DNA of 64,000 bases from positions 1-64,000 of the forward strand of contig NZ_CALUTC010000004.1 of assembly GCF_944323605.1 (NCBI RefSeq), written 5' to 3'. This document shows, piece after piece, positions 1-9,668 of this stretch. Source of the stretch: an uncultured Campylobacter sp. Lineage in GTDB: Bacteria; Campylobacterota; Campylobacteria; Campylobacterales; Campylobacteraceae. Both the position numbers and the translations under genes were made by a program. A model generated the notes under the pieces. That model did not search any database. It saw only the letters and a list, made by a program, of their open reading frames with translations, and had not been told where the DNA came from. How positions within the stretch are numbered: position 1 is the stretch's first letter; every line of letters begins with the position of its first letter.

Positions 1-90
1 AGTTTATGAGTGTTTTTTTAAGAAGTGAAAGTTGAAATTATATACAAATAAGCTTAAAAAGAGATTAAGGGGTGGGGTTGTTTTTGGATA

Positions 91-177
91 TGGTGCCCAA
101 GGTCGGACTCGAACCGACACAAGGTTGCCCTTACTAGATTTTGAGTCTAGCGCGTCTACCAGTTTCACCACTTGGGC
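91..177 (-). tRNA. tRNA-Leu (anticodon CAA)
   Basis: Read on the minus strand, an 87-base tRNA folds with a seven-base acceptor stem (GCCCAAG/CTTGGGC), a long class II variable arm and a T loop containing GTTCGAGTC. The anticodon stem CTAGA/TCTAG closes the loop CTCAAAA, giving anticodon CAA, which reads the Leu codon UUG. The 3' CCA is encoded (complement of TGG at 91-93). Bases 1-90 to its left hold nothing I can identify. Confidence 0.95.
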
Positions 178-300
178 TTTTTGATTTTAAGGACTGGTAA
201 TTATATCTTTATTTGTTTAAAAATACTTTAATAAAAACAAATAAATATTTTTTAAGCAAAAAGCTTTTTATATTTTATGTTAGTTTTATTATATTTTTAT

Positions 301-306
301 TATAAT
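301..306 (+). promoter_or_regulatory. -10 promoter element upstream of the gene at 347
   Basis: A perfect TATAAT lies in a strongly AT-rich, T-periodic stretch, as is typical of Campylobacter sigma-70 promoters, which usually lack a clear -35. It sits about 40 bases before the ATG at 347, with AAGG at about 333-336 as a possible ribosome binding site. Confidence 0.5.
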
Positions 307-346
307 CACTGGTCTATGTTTTTCAAACATTAGTAAGGTTTTTTAT

Positions 347-1768
347 ATGCATGGTAAAGTAATGGTATATATGGATGCTACGGGTAGAGGAACTGTTATG
401 AATTTATCTAAGGCGTTTTTTGATTTTAATAGGCAGAATTGGCATGATAAGAAAAGTATGCCAAGTTCTGGGGTTTTTGTAGAATTTCACGCTGACGGTA
501 AAAGAATAACTAGTATAAGACCATCTAGGTATCAAGAATTCAAAGAAGGCGATTTTATAACAGAGCAGGATTTTTGGAGAACCAATGATGATGATGAGCT
601 TGAAGATATTCAAAATCAAAGACGTTCAGCATATATAACACAGCTTTTTAGAAGCACAGATTTTGATACTATAGATCATATACCTCTTTCAATTACCATA
701 CCACAAGCTATACAAAAACATTTTGAAGGAGAAATTTCTTCTGTTGAATCTCTTAAAGTTAATATGGAAAACAGCGAACAAGCTCCTGTTATGCTTAATT
801 ATTTTATTTTAAAAAGGTTTTTGTTAAAGGCATTTGATACGCTTATTTTTATGGATAATTCTATAAATCAAACCCAATTTGCATCTTTAAAAAGTATAAC
901 TATGCACCTTGAAAATTCATATAATGATATGAGGGATAAGCAAAAAATATTAAATATAACAAAAATTTTTCATGAAAAATTTCTTTCATTACAGTGTCAC
1001 TATCAAGCTTTAATTGCTGCAATAGATCAGAGAAAAAATCGTCTATCTTCTTGTGAGCATCAGTTAAGAAGTGCTAAAATGGATTATAAAATGCAAAGTG
1101 CAAAGCCAAATCCAGACCAAGAGAGATTAAAACAAAAACAATCAAGAATTGAAGAATTGGCTAAAGAAATAGAATATTTTAAAACTTCTACAGCTAGGTT
1201 AGAGGCTTTAAGGTCTGAATTTTACAAAAAAAACTATTCTGTTTTTGAAAACGCTTTTAAACTATCAAGAGAAAAACTTTTTCAAAAGATAATTTCTGGG
1301 CTAAATATTTGTGCCACTATAATGGACACTAGAATTTGGAATGTTTCTTTAAAATCATCAGGTGTTAAAAATTCATACTTTACTAGAAATAATGTAGAAA
1401 GTGCTTTTTGCTCCGTTTCATTTGCAGAGCTTTATTTAAGTCGTTTAGATAAAACTTCGCTTAATCAAAGCGATCAAACATTGTTAGCCTATGTTCAAAA
1501 AATAGAAAAAGAGCATAGAAAAAAATTCTTGGTTGTTACAAATGATTTAGAGCTATTAACAAAGATAAAGATACAAATTTTTACACTAAGCCCTTATTAT
1601 TTGGTAAAACACGCTCCTAAAAAAGTTAATTATCAATCTTTAATGCGTGATAATACATTTGATATAGTCTATCTTGATGAAAAAACTGCTTGGGAAAATG
1701 TAGCAGATATAATTTTAGAAGGTAAGAAATTTGATGTATATGGCAAAACTAAATTTAAGCTTATTTAG
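347..1768 (+). CDS. Uncharacterised protein with OB-like N-terminus and coiled coil
   Basis: I do not recognise a named function for this 473-residue protein. The first ~80 residues (GKVMVY, then GRGTV, FFDF, GVFVEF and RITSI) have the alternating pattern of a cold-shock/OB-like beta barrel, but this is only a visual resemblance. Residues ~210-300 are a long charged helix rich in K, E, Q and R that probably forms a coiled coil. There is no signal peptide or membrane segment, so it is likely cytoplasmic. It lies alone upstream of the 6S RNA and purD, a position in which I recall a hypothetical protein in C. jejuni. Start chosen at ATG 347, the first in frame, with AAGG upstream. Confidence 0.7.
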   Translation: MHGKVMVYMDATGRGTVMNLSKAFFDFNRQNWHDKKSMPSSGVFVEFHADGKRITSIRPSRYQEFKEGDFITEQDFWRTNDDDELEDIQNQRRSAYITQLFRSTDFDTIDHIPLSITIPQAIQKHFEGEISSVESLKVNMENSEQAPVMLNYFILKRFLLKAFDTLIFMDNSINQTQFASLKSITMHLENSYNDMRDKQKILNITKIFHEKFLSLQCHYQALIAAIDQRKNRLSSCEHQLRSAKMDYKMQSAKPNPDQERLKQKQSRIEELAKEIEYFKTSTARLEALRSEFYKKNYSVFENAFKLSREKLFQKIISGLNICATIMDTRIWNVSLKSSGVKNSYFTRNNVESAFCSVSFAELYLSRLDKTSLNQSDQTLLAYVQKIEKEHRKKFLVVTNDLELLTKIKIQIFTLSPYYLVKHAPKKVNYQSLMRDNTFDIVYLDEKTAWENVADIILEGKKFDVYGKTKFKLI

Positions 1769-1790
1769 TTTTGAATTAAACAAATTTTAG

Positions 1791-1796
1791 TATAAT
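1791..1796 (+). promoter_or_regulatory. -10 element of the 6S RNA promoter
   Basis: TATAAT lies seven bases before the predicted 5' end of the 6S-like RNA, the correct spacing for a sigma-70 promoter. Confidence 0.6.
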
Positions 1797-1802
1797 TTTT
1801 TT

Positions 1803-1985
1803 GCCTGAATGGTTCGATAAACAAAAGAGGATCCAACACTAACTTATTTACTGTGATGTGCAAATTCTCTGTGTTCTGTGACTTCGTTTGAGTGTGTAAA
1901 AACGCGAGAAGCTGTAGCCTTAAGTCTTTGCCTAACGGTTTCTTTGAGACAATGGGGTCTCATCTTTTAAACGACCATTTGGGTA
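1803..1985 (+). ncRNA. ssrS: Probable 6S RNA (RNA polymerase-binding regulator)
   Basis: This ~183-base non-coding stretch has 5' and 3' ends that pair: GCCTGAATGGTTCG near 1803-1816 is complementary, with G-U wobbles, to CGACCATTTGGGT near 1972-1984. That gives the long closing helix expected of 6S RNA. The middle contains further self-complementary segments and a purine/pyrimidine-rich region that could form the open bubble mimicking a melted promoter. A TATAAT box ends seven bases upstream. I recall epsilonproteobacterial 6S RNAs being encoded just upstream of purD, as here. It could instead be an unrelated structured leader of purD. Confidence 0.7.
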
Positions 1986-2000
1986 TTTTTGGAGAATAAT

Positions 2001-3248
2001 ATGAAAATTTTGATTTTAGGTAGTGGAGCTAGAGAATACTCTATAGCCCTTGCTCTTATAAAAAATAGTGAGGTAGAATTATTTTTTATGCCAGGCAATG
2101 GTGCTACATCAAAGCTTGGAACGAATTTATCAAATTTTGAGCTTGAAGATTTAGCTACTTATTCCAAAGAAAATGGTATAGATCTTTGCATAGTCGGTAG
2201 TGAGGATTTTTTAGCAAAAGGTGTTGTTGATATTTTTGAAAAAAGAGGTTTGAAAATTTTTGGTCCTAGCAAAAAAGCTGCTCAACTAGAAAGCTCCAAA
2301 GTTTTTATGAAAGATTTTTTAAGCAGAAATTCTATAAGAACAGCTAGATTTTTATCAAGCTCAAATTTAGACGAAATAAATTCTTTTATAGATACATTAA
2401 ATACTCCAATAGTAGTAAAAGCTGATGGGCTTTGTGCTGGAAAAGGCGTTATTATAGCTCAAAGTAAAGAAGAAGCCTTAAAAGTTAGTGCTGATATGCT
2501 TAGTGGAAAAAGCTTTGGAGATAGTGGAAAAAGAGTTGTCATAGAGGAATTTTTAGAAGGTTTTGAACTTAGTGCTTTTGCCCTTTGCGATGGAGAAAAT
2601 TTTGTTCTTTTACCTTTAGCACAAGATCATAAAAAATTAAAAGATAATGATGAAGGACCAAATACCGGTGGTATGGGAGCTTATGCTCCAAGCCCCTTAG
2701 CTAGTGAAAAATTAATAACCGAAATAAAAGAAGATATAATAAAACCTACATTAAATGCTATGGCAAAAGAAGGAAACGAGTTTAAAGGGGTTCTTTTTGT
2801 TGGTCTTATGATAGTAAATTCAAAACCTTATGTTTTAGAATTTAATGTTCGTTTTGGAGATCCTGAATGCGAAGTTTTAATGCCTTTAATTGAAGATCCT
2901 TTATCTTTGATACTAGCTTGTGTAAATAAAAATTTGAAAAATTATGAATTAAAATTAAAAAACAAAGCTGCAGTTGCTGTTGTGTGTGCCAGTGAAAATT
3001 ATCCTTATTCACAGTCTGTTGCTTCAGAAATTCAAATTTTATCTATACCAGAAAATTCTCATATCGCATATGCTGGTGTTTCATTAAAAGATGGAAAGTT
3101 ATTAGCCAGCGGCGGTAGAGTTCTGGCTTGTGTTGCTTTAGGTAATGATATTAAAGAAGCTAGAGATACTGCTTATAAACTTTGTGAAAATGTCAAATTT
3201 AATGGTATGCAGTATAGAAAAGATATAGCGTATCAGGCACTTAGATGA
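2001..3248 (+). CDS. purD: Phosphoribosylamine-glycine ligase (GAR synthetase)
   Basis: This ATP-grasp enzyme makes glycinamide ribonucleotide from phosphoribosylamine, glycine and ATP, the second step of purine synthesis. The 415-residue protein opens with [14 protein letters not shown] and carries [11 protein letters not shown], the glycine-rich [12 protein letters not shown] loop and [11 protein letters not shown] near the metal site, all classic PurD segments in order. The in-frame TTG at 1989 is rejected in favour of ATG 2001, because GGAG sits at the right distance from it and the N-terminus then aligns with the family. It directly follows the 6S RNA and overlaps the next gene by 4 bases, so the two are probably co-transcribed. 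Confidence 0.97.
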   Translation: MKILILGSGAREYSIALALIKNSEVELFFMPGNGATSKLGTNLSNFELEDLATYSKENGIDLCIVGSEDFLAKGVVDIFEKRGLKIFGPSKKAAQLESSKVFMKDFLSRNSIRTARFLSSSNLDEINSFIDTLNTPIVVKADGLCAGKGVIIAQSKEEALKVSADMLSGKSFGDSGKRVVIEEFLEGFELSAFALCDGENFVLLPLAQDHKKLKDNDEGPNTGGMGAYAPSPLASEKLITEIKEDIIKPTLNAMAKEGNEFKGVLFVGLMIVNSKPYVLEFNVRFGDPECEVLMPLIEDPLSLILACVNKNLKNYELKLKNKAAVAVVCASENYPYSQSVASEIQILSIPENSHIAYAGVSLKDGKLLASGGRVLACVALGNDIKEARDTAYKLCENVKFNGMQYRKDIAYQALR

Positions 3249-3691
3249 GTGAAATTGAGCAAAGATTAGAAAGAGAAGGCTTAAAACTAGCTTCTTTTGG
3301 CAAAAGGATAGCAGCTTATGTTATAGATACTGTTATAATAAATCTTTTGCTTGTTTTTACTTTCTCTGACGAGCTTATGAATGTTAGTTATGAAGGTGCA
3401 GTGGATTTAGCTCAAGACGTTTTACTAAGTATAGTTATAATAACTTTTTTATATCATTTTATATTTACTTTTTTATACGGTGCTTCTCTTGGTAAGTTTT
3501 TTTGTAAGATAGCCATAATAGACGAAGCCGTGCTTGATAAACCAAATATAATGCAAAGTGCCTTAAGATCAGCTGTTAAACTTGTAAGTGAAAATGCTTT
3601 TATGTTGGGGTATTTTTGGGCTTTTGGTAATGACAGTAGAAAAACTTGGCAAGATTACGTGGCAAAGACTGTGGTGATTGAACTTGCGTAA
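3245..3691 (+). CDS. RDD-family membrane protein
   Basis: This 148-residue protein has an RDD-domain signature: RIAAYVIDT at the first membrane helix, a second helix around residues 60-80, and [11 protein letters not shown] after it. RDD proteins are small inner-membrane proteins, some proposed to move ions or solutes, but no function can be assigned here. Its ATG overlaps the purD stop as ATGA. Its 3' end overlaps the proposed lptD start, suggesting a translationally coupled purD-RDD-lptD unit. Confidence 0.85.
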   Translation: MSEIEQRLEREGLKLASFGKRIAAYVIDTVIINLLLVFTFSDELMNVSYEGAVDLAQDVLLSIVIITFLYHFIFTFLYGASLGKFFCKIAIIDEAVLDKPNIMQSALRSAVKLVSENAFMLGYFWAFGNDSRKTWQDYVAKTVVIELA

Positions 3692-5774
3692 AATTTCGCT
3701 TCTTTGTGCTTTGTGTATAGCCTTGTTAGAGGCAGAAGAGGTTGATATATACGCAAATGATATAAACAAAGAAAGCAATTTTATCAAAGCAAATTCTGAT
3801 GTTTTAGTCTTTTCAAACTCTTATTTTATAAGTGCGAATCAGGCTATCTATAATGAAAATAGCAAAGATTTAGAACTTTTTGGTGATGTGAATATATTAA
3901 GAAATGAAAAAGATAGATCAAATTCTTGTTATGCTAAATTAAATTTACACACAAATGAGGCTTATTTTAAAAACTTTTTTTTTGCAAACAGCGATATGGA
4001 AGTATGGTTTAAAAGTGAGCAAAGCACTTTAAATGATGATTTATTTTATGGAAAAAACTCCATAGTTTCAAGCTGTAATGTGGAAAATCCAGATTGGGAG
4101 ATAAGATTTAGTGAGGGTGAATTTGATAGAGATGATAATTTCGTCCATCTTTATCACGCTAAATTTTATGTAAAAGATGTTCCGGTTTTTTACACTCCAT
4201 ACATCGGTTTTTCAGCTGATACCTCAAGAAGAAGCGGTCTTTTAATACCTATATTTGAGATAAATCAAGATGACGGTTTACATTATGAACAGCCTATATA
4301 TTTGGTTTTTGACGATAATTGGGATCTTCAGTTTAATCCACAAATAAGGACATCTAGAGGTTTTGGTGTATATTCTAGTTTGAGATTTATGGATTCTGAG
4401 TATTCTAGTGGAGAGCTTAATTTTGGAACTTTTTTAGAAAATAAAAATTATTACATTAAAGAAAATTTGAAAAATAGAAGCCATAGAGGTTTAGAATTAA
4501 AATATTATAGAGACAATTTATTTATAGATTGGTTAGGCTTGGATACTCATTTGCAAGAAGGTTTGTGGCTTGATCTTATATATTTAAACGATGTTGATTA
4601 TTTAAATTTAGGTAGAAGAGATTATAGAGACTTAACATCATTAGCCACTTCTAAATTTAGCTATTTTTTAGCAGATGAAAATAACTATTATGCAGCATAT
4701 GCAAACTACTATATAGATACATCTTTGATAAGCAATAGCACAACCTTGCAAGAATATCCATCTTTTCAGTATCACCGTTTTTTAAATGGAATTTTTGGAA
4801 ATACTTTTCAATATTCTTTTGATGTAAATTTTAATAGATATTACAGAGATGTCGGCGTGGGTACGTCTTTGGTTAATTTTAATCTACCTATTACCTACCA
4901 TCAAAAACTTTTTGATGATTTTTTACAATTTCAATTCACAGAGGAGATTTATTCTGTTTTTTCAGATTACACAAATGCTACTGCTAATTTGAAAAATAAT
5001 GAATATTTGCTAAGAAACACACACAACTTTTCTCTTTACACAGAGCTTTCAAAGCCTTATAATGATTTTTACCATACTATATATATAGGCGTTGATTATT
5101 TATTAGTTGGTGCAAAATCAGGTCAAATTACTCCAGATTTCATACAGGTTCCAGATGATGTATCTTCTTTTAACACTAAAATGGTTCAGTATTTTTATGA
5201 TGAAAAAGGAGAAAAAAAAATAAAACACAGGCTTAATGTATCATATAATTCAGAAACATTAAGCCCTTTAGCTTTTGATAATTTAGTTCAATATTTTTTT
5301 AATGATGATATATCTATAAGCAATGAGTTAGAATACTCTTACGAGCAGGATAGGTTTATAAAATCTTTGAGTTATTTGGACTTAAAATTAAAGGATTTTA
5401 GATTTAATTTTTCACATGCATATAAATACGATGCACAGTATATAAATTCAGTAAATAACATAGTCCCAAAATATAGTTTTATAGCAGCTAGAGCAGATTA
5501 TAATTTAAATTCAAATTACAAACTTATTTCTGGCATTTTGTTTGATACTCAAAGAGCACACATAAATTCTTGGGAGATTGGTTATATGTTTCAAAGAAAG
5601 TGTTGGAATTATTCTTTAACTTATAGAGAAAGAATAGATCCTCAACTTACAAGCGGAGGTATAAAAGCAAATTCTAAGAGTGGAGTTTATTTTACTTTTA
5701 ATTTATATCCTATAGGCGGCATTGCTTATGACTTTGCTGTTCAAGAAAATGAAAGTATGGTAGGAGCTTTATAA
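3678..5774 (+). CDS. lptD: LPS-assembly outer membrane protein LptD
   Basis: LptD is the outer-membrane barrel that, with LptE, inserts lipooligosaccharide into the outer leaflet. The ~698-residue protein begins with a signal peptide. An OstA/LptA-like beta-jellyroll region follows (DVLVFSNSYFISANQA, then ELFGDVNILR), then the family marker SSCNVENPDWEI and RRSGLLIP before a long barrel rich in aromatic beta strands. The start is uncertain: TTG 3678 gives MNLRK and TTG 3684 gives MRKISLLC, both inside the end of the RDD gene. The 3684 start gives the more conventional signal peptide. Only a few cysteines are visible, so a four-cysteine disulfide pattern as in E. coli is not evident. Confidence 0.9.
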   Translation: MNLRKISLLCALCIALLEAEEVDIYANDINKESNFIKANSDVLVFSNSYFISANQAIYNENSKDLELFGDVNILRNEKDRSNSCYAKLNLHTNEAYFKNFFFANSDMEVWFKSEQSTLNDDLFYGKNSIVSSCNVENPDWEIRFSEGEFDRDDNFVHLYHAKFYVKDVPVFYTPYIGFSADTSRRSGLLIPIFEINQDDGLHYEQPIYLVFDDNWDLQFNPQIRTSRGFGVYSSLRFMDSEYSSGELNFGTFLENKNYYIKENLKNRSHRGLELKYYRDNLFIDWLGLDTHLQEGLWLDLIYLNDVDYLNLGRRDYRDLTSLATSKFSYFLADENNYYAAYANYYIDTSLISNSTTLQEYPSFQYHRFLNGIFGNTFQYSFDVNFNRYYRDVGVGTSLVNFNLPITYHQKLFDDFLQFQFTEEIYSVFSDYTNATANLKNNEYLLRNTHNFSLYTELSKPYNDFYHTIYIGVDYLLVGAKSGQITPDFIQVPDDVSSFNTKMVQYFYDEKGEKKIKHRLNVSYNSETLSPLAFDNLVQYFFNDDISISNELEYSYEQDRFIKSLSYLDLKLKDFRFNFSHAYKYDAQYINSVNNIVPKYSFIAARADYNLNSNYKLISGILFDTQRAHINSWEIGYMFQRKCWNYSLTYRERIDPQLTSGGIKANSKSGVYFTFNLYPIGGIAYDFAVQENESMVGAL

Positions 5775-5829
5775 ATTTTAGCTATTTGTAATGAAAATTT
5801 AGCTATATTGACATTATAAGGAGAATTTT

Positions 5830-7995
5830 ATGCAATACAAGATAGAACTAAATAAAAATACGGAAATTTTTGATATAGATAAGGTTGCCAAACAGTCAAG
5901 TGGTGCTGTTTTGATGCGTATTAAAAACTGTGTGCTTTTAGCTACTGTTGCTAGAGACAGTAAGGCTGTTGACGAGGATTTTTTACCGCTTACAGTGCAA
6001 TATATAGAAAAAGCTTATGCAGCAGGTAAAATTCCTGGAGGATATATAAAAAGAGAAACTAAACCGAGTGATTTAGAAACACTTACGGCAAGAATTATCG
6101 ATAGAAGCTTAAGACCGCTTTTTCCAAAAGGCTATAATTATCCAACCCAAATAGTAGTAATGGTTCTTTCTGCTGATAAGGATGTTGATTTACAAGTGGC
6201 TAGTTTAAATGCCGCAAGTGTAGCACTTTATCTTAGTGATATACCTATAAAAGCACCTGTTTGCGGTGTAAGAATAGCTAGAATTAACGATGAGTTTGTT
6301 TTAAACCCTAGTAGCGAGGAGTTAAAACAAAGCACTTTAGATCTTTTTGTATCTGGTGTAAAAAATGAGCTTTTAATGATAGAAATGAGAGCATTGCCTA
6401 GCATTAATTCTGATGCTTTATCTATGAATACGCCTTTTGCTGATGTTTTGGTTAATTCATTAAGTTTTGACCAGCTTATGAATGAGCTTAGCGAAGATGA
6501 AACTTTAGAAGCTTTAGAATTAGCTAATAAAGCCATAGAAAACGGTTCAAATGCCTATGAAGAAGCTTTTGGCAAACATAAAAAAACTTCTAGCTTAGAG
6601 CTTAGAGTAGAAAATGAAAATGATGAGCTTTTGCTTTTCGTAGAGCAAAATTGTGAGCTTAAGCTTAAAGAAGCTATTAATCAAATGGCTAAAAGCGAAA
6701 GAGCAGATGAGATAAATAAAATAGCTAAAGAGCTTTTAGAGCTTGATATTATCTCATCTAAATATCAAGAAGATGATGTTATAAAAGCCTTAAATTCTTT
6801 TAAGAGAAAAATTGTAAGAGCTCAAATTTTAGATGAAGGAAAAAGAGCTGACGGTAGAGGCTTAAAAGATGTAAGAGATATAAGTATAGAAACAAATATC
6901 TTGCCAAATGCCCACGGTTCTTGTCTTTTTACTAGAGGTCAAACTCAAGCACTTGTCGTAGCTACATTAGGAAGCGATAGTGATGCACAGCTTTATGATA
7001 CCTTGATCGATGATACAGTAAGCGAGAGATTTATGGTAAATTATAATTTTCCGGGTTTTTCAGTCGGCGAGGCAAGCCCTATAAAAGCACCTGGAAGAAG
7101 AGAGCTTGGACACGGAAATTTAGCTAAAAGAGCTTTGTATCCAAGTGTAGATGAAAATTATCCTTATGTTATAAGACTTGTATCTGAGATACTTGAAAGC
7201 AATGGTTCTTCATCTATGGCTACTGTATGCGGAGGCTCTTTAGCATTAAGAGCAGCTGGGGTTAATACACAAAAACTTGTGGCTGGAGTTGCTATGGGCT
7301 TAATATTTGACAATGATAGATATGCCATTTTAACTGACATAATGGGGCTTGAAGATCACGATGGGGATATGGATTTTAAAGTGGCTGGAAGTAAAGACGG
7401 CATAACAGCTTTGCAAATGGATATAAAATTAGGCGGTATAGATTCAAAGACTCTTAAGGAGGCATTATACCAAGCAAGAGAAGCTAGGGTTTATATTTTA
7501 GATATTATGCAAAAAGCAAACGATGAAATAGTCGTAAATGAAGACGTTTTACCTAAACTAGAGCTTTTTAGCGTAGATCCTTCAAAAATAGTAGATATAA
7601 TAGGGCAAGCTGGCAAAACTATAAAAGAGATTATAGAGAAATTCGGTGTTTCTGTTGATTTAGATAGAGAAAAAGGCGAAGTTAAAATAGCTGGAAATCA
7701 AAACGAACAGGTAAAAGCCGCAAAAGATTATATCATAAGCATAACTTCTAAGGATAATAAATTTGATAGAAAAAAATCTCCTAGAAAAAATATAGAAGAT
7801 GAGTTTTCTATAGGAGAGGAATTTTTAGGAGTGGTGAAATCCATCACAGGTTTTGGAGCATTTATAGAATTAAGAGATGGTGTTGATGGGCTTTTGCATA
7901 TTTCCAAATTTAAGGATAAGCTAAAAGAAAACGATAAGTTAAAGGTAAAAATTTCAGAAATAAAAAATGGCAAGATAGCATTAGACTTGTGCTAG
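5830..7995 (+). CDS. pnp: Polyribonucleotide nucleotidyltransferase (PNPase)
   Basis: PNPase is a phosphorolytic 3'-to-5' exoribonuclease central to RNA turnover. The 721 residues show two RNase PH cores: the first with [13 protein letters not shown] and RSLRPLFP, the second with [25 protein letters not shown] and [21 protein letters not shown] domain follows ([12 protein letters not shown], ~residues 585-650), then a C-terminal S1 domain ([24 protein letters not shown]). SD-like AAGGAG precedes ATG 5830. The stop overlaps the convergent MFS gene by 4 bases. PNPase matters for cold growth in C. jejuni (from memory). Confidence 0.98.
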   Translation: MQYKIELNKNTEIFDIDKVAKQSSGAVLMRIKNCVLLATVARDSKAVDEDFLPLTVQYIEKAYAAGKIPGGYIKRETKPSDLETLTARIIDRSLRPLFPKGYNYPTQIVVMVLSADKDVDLQVASLNAASVALYLSDIPIKAPVCGVRIARINDEFVLNPSSEELKQSTLDLFVSGVKNELLMIEMRALPSINSDALSMNTPFADVLVNSLSFDQLMNELSEDETLEALELANKAIENGSNAYEEAFGKHKKTSSLELRVENENDELLLFVEQNCELKLKEAINQMAKSERADEINKIAKELLELDIISSKYQEDDVIKALNSFKRKIVRAQILDEGKRADGRGLKDVRDISIETNILPNAHGSCLFTRGQTQALVVATLGSDSDAQLYDTLIDDTVSERFMVNYNFPGFSVGEASPIKAPGRRELGHGNLAKRALYPSVDENYPYVIRLVSEILESNGSSSMATVCGGSLALRAAGVNTQKLVAGVAMGLIFDNDRYAILTDIMGLEDHDGDMDFKVAGSKDGITALQMDIKLGGIDSKTLKEALYQAREARVYILDIMQKANDEIVVNEDVLPKLELFSVDPSKIVDIIGQAGKTIKEIIEKFGVSVDLDREKGEVKIAGNQNEQVKAAKDYIISITSKDNKFDRKKSPRKNIEDEFSIGEEFLGVVKSITGFGAFIELRDGVDGLLHISKFKDKLKENDKLKVKISEIKNGKIALDLC

Positions 7996-9167
7996 TATTT
8001 GTCTTTTAATATCCTGCTTGATATAAAAAATAGCACTGCACTTGAAAAAAATAGCAGTGCTATTATAAGAAATGTGGTTTTTACATTAAATAAAGCGACT
8101 AAGTACCCATTCCCAAAGCCACTTGCAAAGCCTCCAAGAGCAAAAAAAGACTGATTTATCGATAAAACTAAACTTAATTTGCTTTTATCGCTTATTTTCT
8201 TAAGCATAGCATTAACGCAAGGAGCTAATCCACCAAGTGCCACACCAAAGAGTAGTCTTAACACTACCAGCATTAAAACAGTTTCTGCAAAAATTTGTAA
8301 ATAAAAAACAAGTGCAGAAAAAAGCAAAGATATTGTTATGATTTTTTCATAACCTATTTTATCTGCTATTTTCCCTATTTTAGCAGCAAAAAATATATTG
8401 CTTATGCCACTTGCTGCAACCACCAAACCAGCGTAAAAAACTATCAATTCTCCGTTTTTATGTATTTCTTCCACATAAATACTCAAAACAGGAGCTATTC
8501 CAAAGACAGCAAAATTTATAACAAATGTTAGTATGCAAAGCACCATTACCATAGAAAAATTTGTTTTTTTACTTTCTTTTTCTATTTTATTGACCTTGTT
8601 GTTTTTTATATCGCTTACAAAGCACATAGTTATAAAAGAACAAAATAGAAAAAAAGCTACTATAGCAAATAAAAATCTAAGTCCTATGAATTCAGCTACC
8701 AAGCCACCAAACAAAGGACCTATCAAACTACCGCTTACAGAGGCTGTTGAAAGCGTGCCAAGTGCGTATGCTGCAAATTTTTTTGGTGCTTTCATAGCTA
8801 TAAATATAACTGCAGTTGAATTAAACCCTGCGACAATGCCGGTTAAAGCTCTTATCGTAACAACATCAAAAACATCTCTTGCAAAAGCTAACATAAGCGT
8901 TAATATAGCCATTCCAAGAGATGCTCTTAATAGCATACTTTTATAGCCAAATTTTGCACCTAAAAACCCCCAAACAGGTGTAAAAATACTTACAAGAAGA
9001 GGCGTTATGCCCCAAGCAAGACCGGAATAAAATGCTATATCATCGTATTTTGTAAGTCCAAGCTCTCTTAGATAAAATGGCAAAACAGGTGCTATTTGGC
9101 TAAGTCCAATACTCGTTACAAAAACACCAAACCAACAAACCAGTAATGTTTTTTTAAAATTTCTCAT
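7992..9167 (-). CDS. MFS transporter, drug-efflux type
   Basis: This 391-residue major-facilitator protein has about 12 hydrophobic segments. Residues ~60-80 carry a [13 protein letters not shown] loop, the A-like motif between helices 2 and 3, and the second half repeats it as [11 protein letters not shown]. The proline/glycine-rich helix 5 (AGFNSTAV, then [11 protein letters not shown]) is typical of multidrug H+ antiporters. The substrate is unknown. It is convergent with pnp, overlapping by 4 bases, and divergent from the phosphatase gene at 9216, so the ~48 bases between the two starts must hold both promoters. Confidence 0.88.
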   Translation of the reverse strand: MRNFKKTLLVCWFGVFVTSIGLSQIAPVLPFYLRELGLTKYDDIAFYSGLAWGITPLLVSIFTPVWGFLGAKFGYKSMLLRASLGMAILTLMLAFARDVFDVVTIRALTGIVAGFNSTAVIFIAMKAPKKFAAYALGTLSTASVSGSLIGPLFGGLVAEFIGLRFLFAIVAFFLFCSFITMCFVSDIKNNKVNKIEKESKKTNFSMVMVLCILTFVINFAVFGIAPVLSIYVEEIHKNGELIVFYAGLVVAASGISNIFFAAKIGKIADKIGYEKIITISLLFSALVFYLQIFAETVLMLVVLRLLFGVALGGLAPCVNAMLKKISDKSKLSLVLSINQSFFALGGFASGFGNGYLVALFNVKTTFLIIALLFFSSAVLFFISSRILKDKY

Positions 9168-9215
9168 AAAATTATTGTATGATAAAATTTATAAAAAAAG
9201 TTTAAAGGATACATT

Positions 9216-9668
9216 TTGAAGCAGATAGTTTTTGTTTGTTTGGGAAATATTTGCCGTTCTGTTATGGCTGAATGCATAATGAAAGATTTGCTTGAGAAAG
9301 AAAAGATTGTGATTAATGTTTTGAGTGCTGGCACATCTGGAGCACATAATGGAGAGGATATGCATTATAAAACAAAGGCTAAGCTCAAAGAAAAGGGCGT
9401 AAGGGTAATTAGCTTTGTAAGTAAAAAATTAAGCCAAAATATGTGTGATGAGAGTGATTTTATAATTACTATGGATAATTCTAACTATAAAACAGTTTTA
9501 CAAAATTATAAAAACGTATCTCATAAACTTAAAAAAATTTGTGAATTTGCTAAAGAATTAAACTACAAAGAGGTCCCTGATCCTTGGTATAGTGGAGATT
9601 TTGAAGAAACTTATAACATACTTAGTCTTGCTTGTAGGAATTTATTAAAAGAGCTAAAAGGTTGCTAG
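9216..9668 (+). CDS. Low-molecular-weight protein tyrosine phosphatase
   Basis: This 150-residue phosphatase has the N-terminal P-loop CLGNICRS (the C-X5-R catalytic signature) and the distal general-acid loop DPWYSGDFEETY, where Asp protonates the leaving group. These low-molecular-weight enzymes dephosphorylate tyrosine on kinases or arginine on proteins; the substrate here is unknown. The start is TTG 9216, preceded by AAAGGA at about 9203-9208. No alternative start preserves the P-loop position. The 3' end overlaps the convergent ape1-like gene by 15 bases. Confidence 0.92.
   Translation: MKQIVFVCLGNICRSVMAECIMKDLLEKEKIVINVLSAGTSGAHNGEDMHYKTKAKLKEKGVRVISFVSKKLSQNMCDESDFIITMDNSNYKTVLQNYKNVSHKLKKICEFAKELNYKEVPDPWYSGDFEETYNILSLACRNLLKELKGC

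Noticed and set aside
1989-2000. TTG 1989 as the purD start
   Set aside because: It would overlap the GGAG ribosome binding site that serves ATG 2001, and the extra four residues do not match the family.
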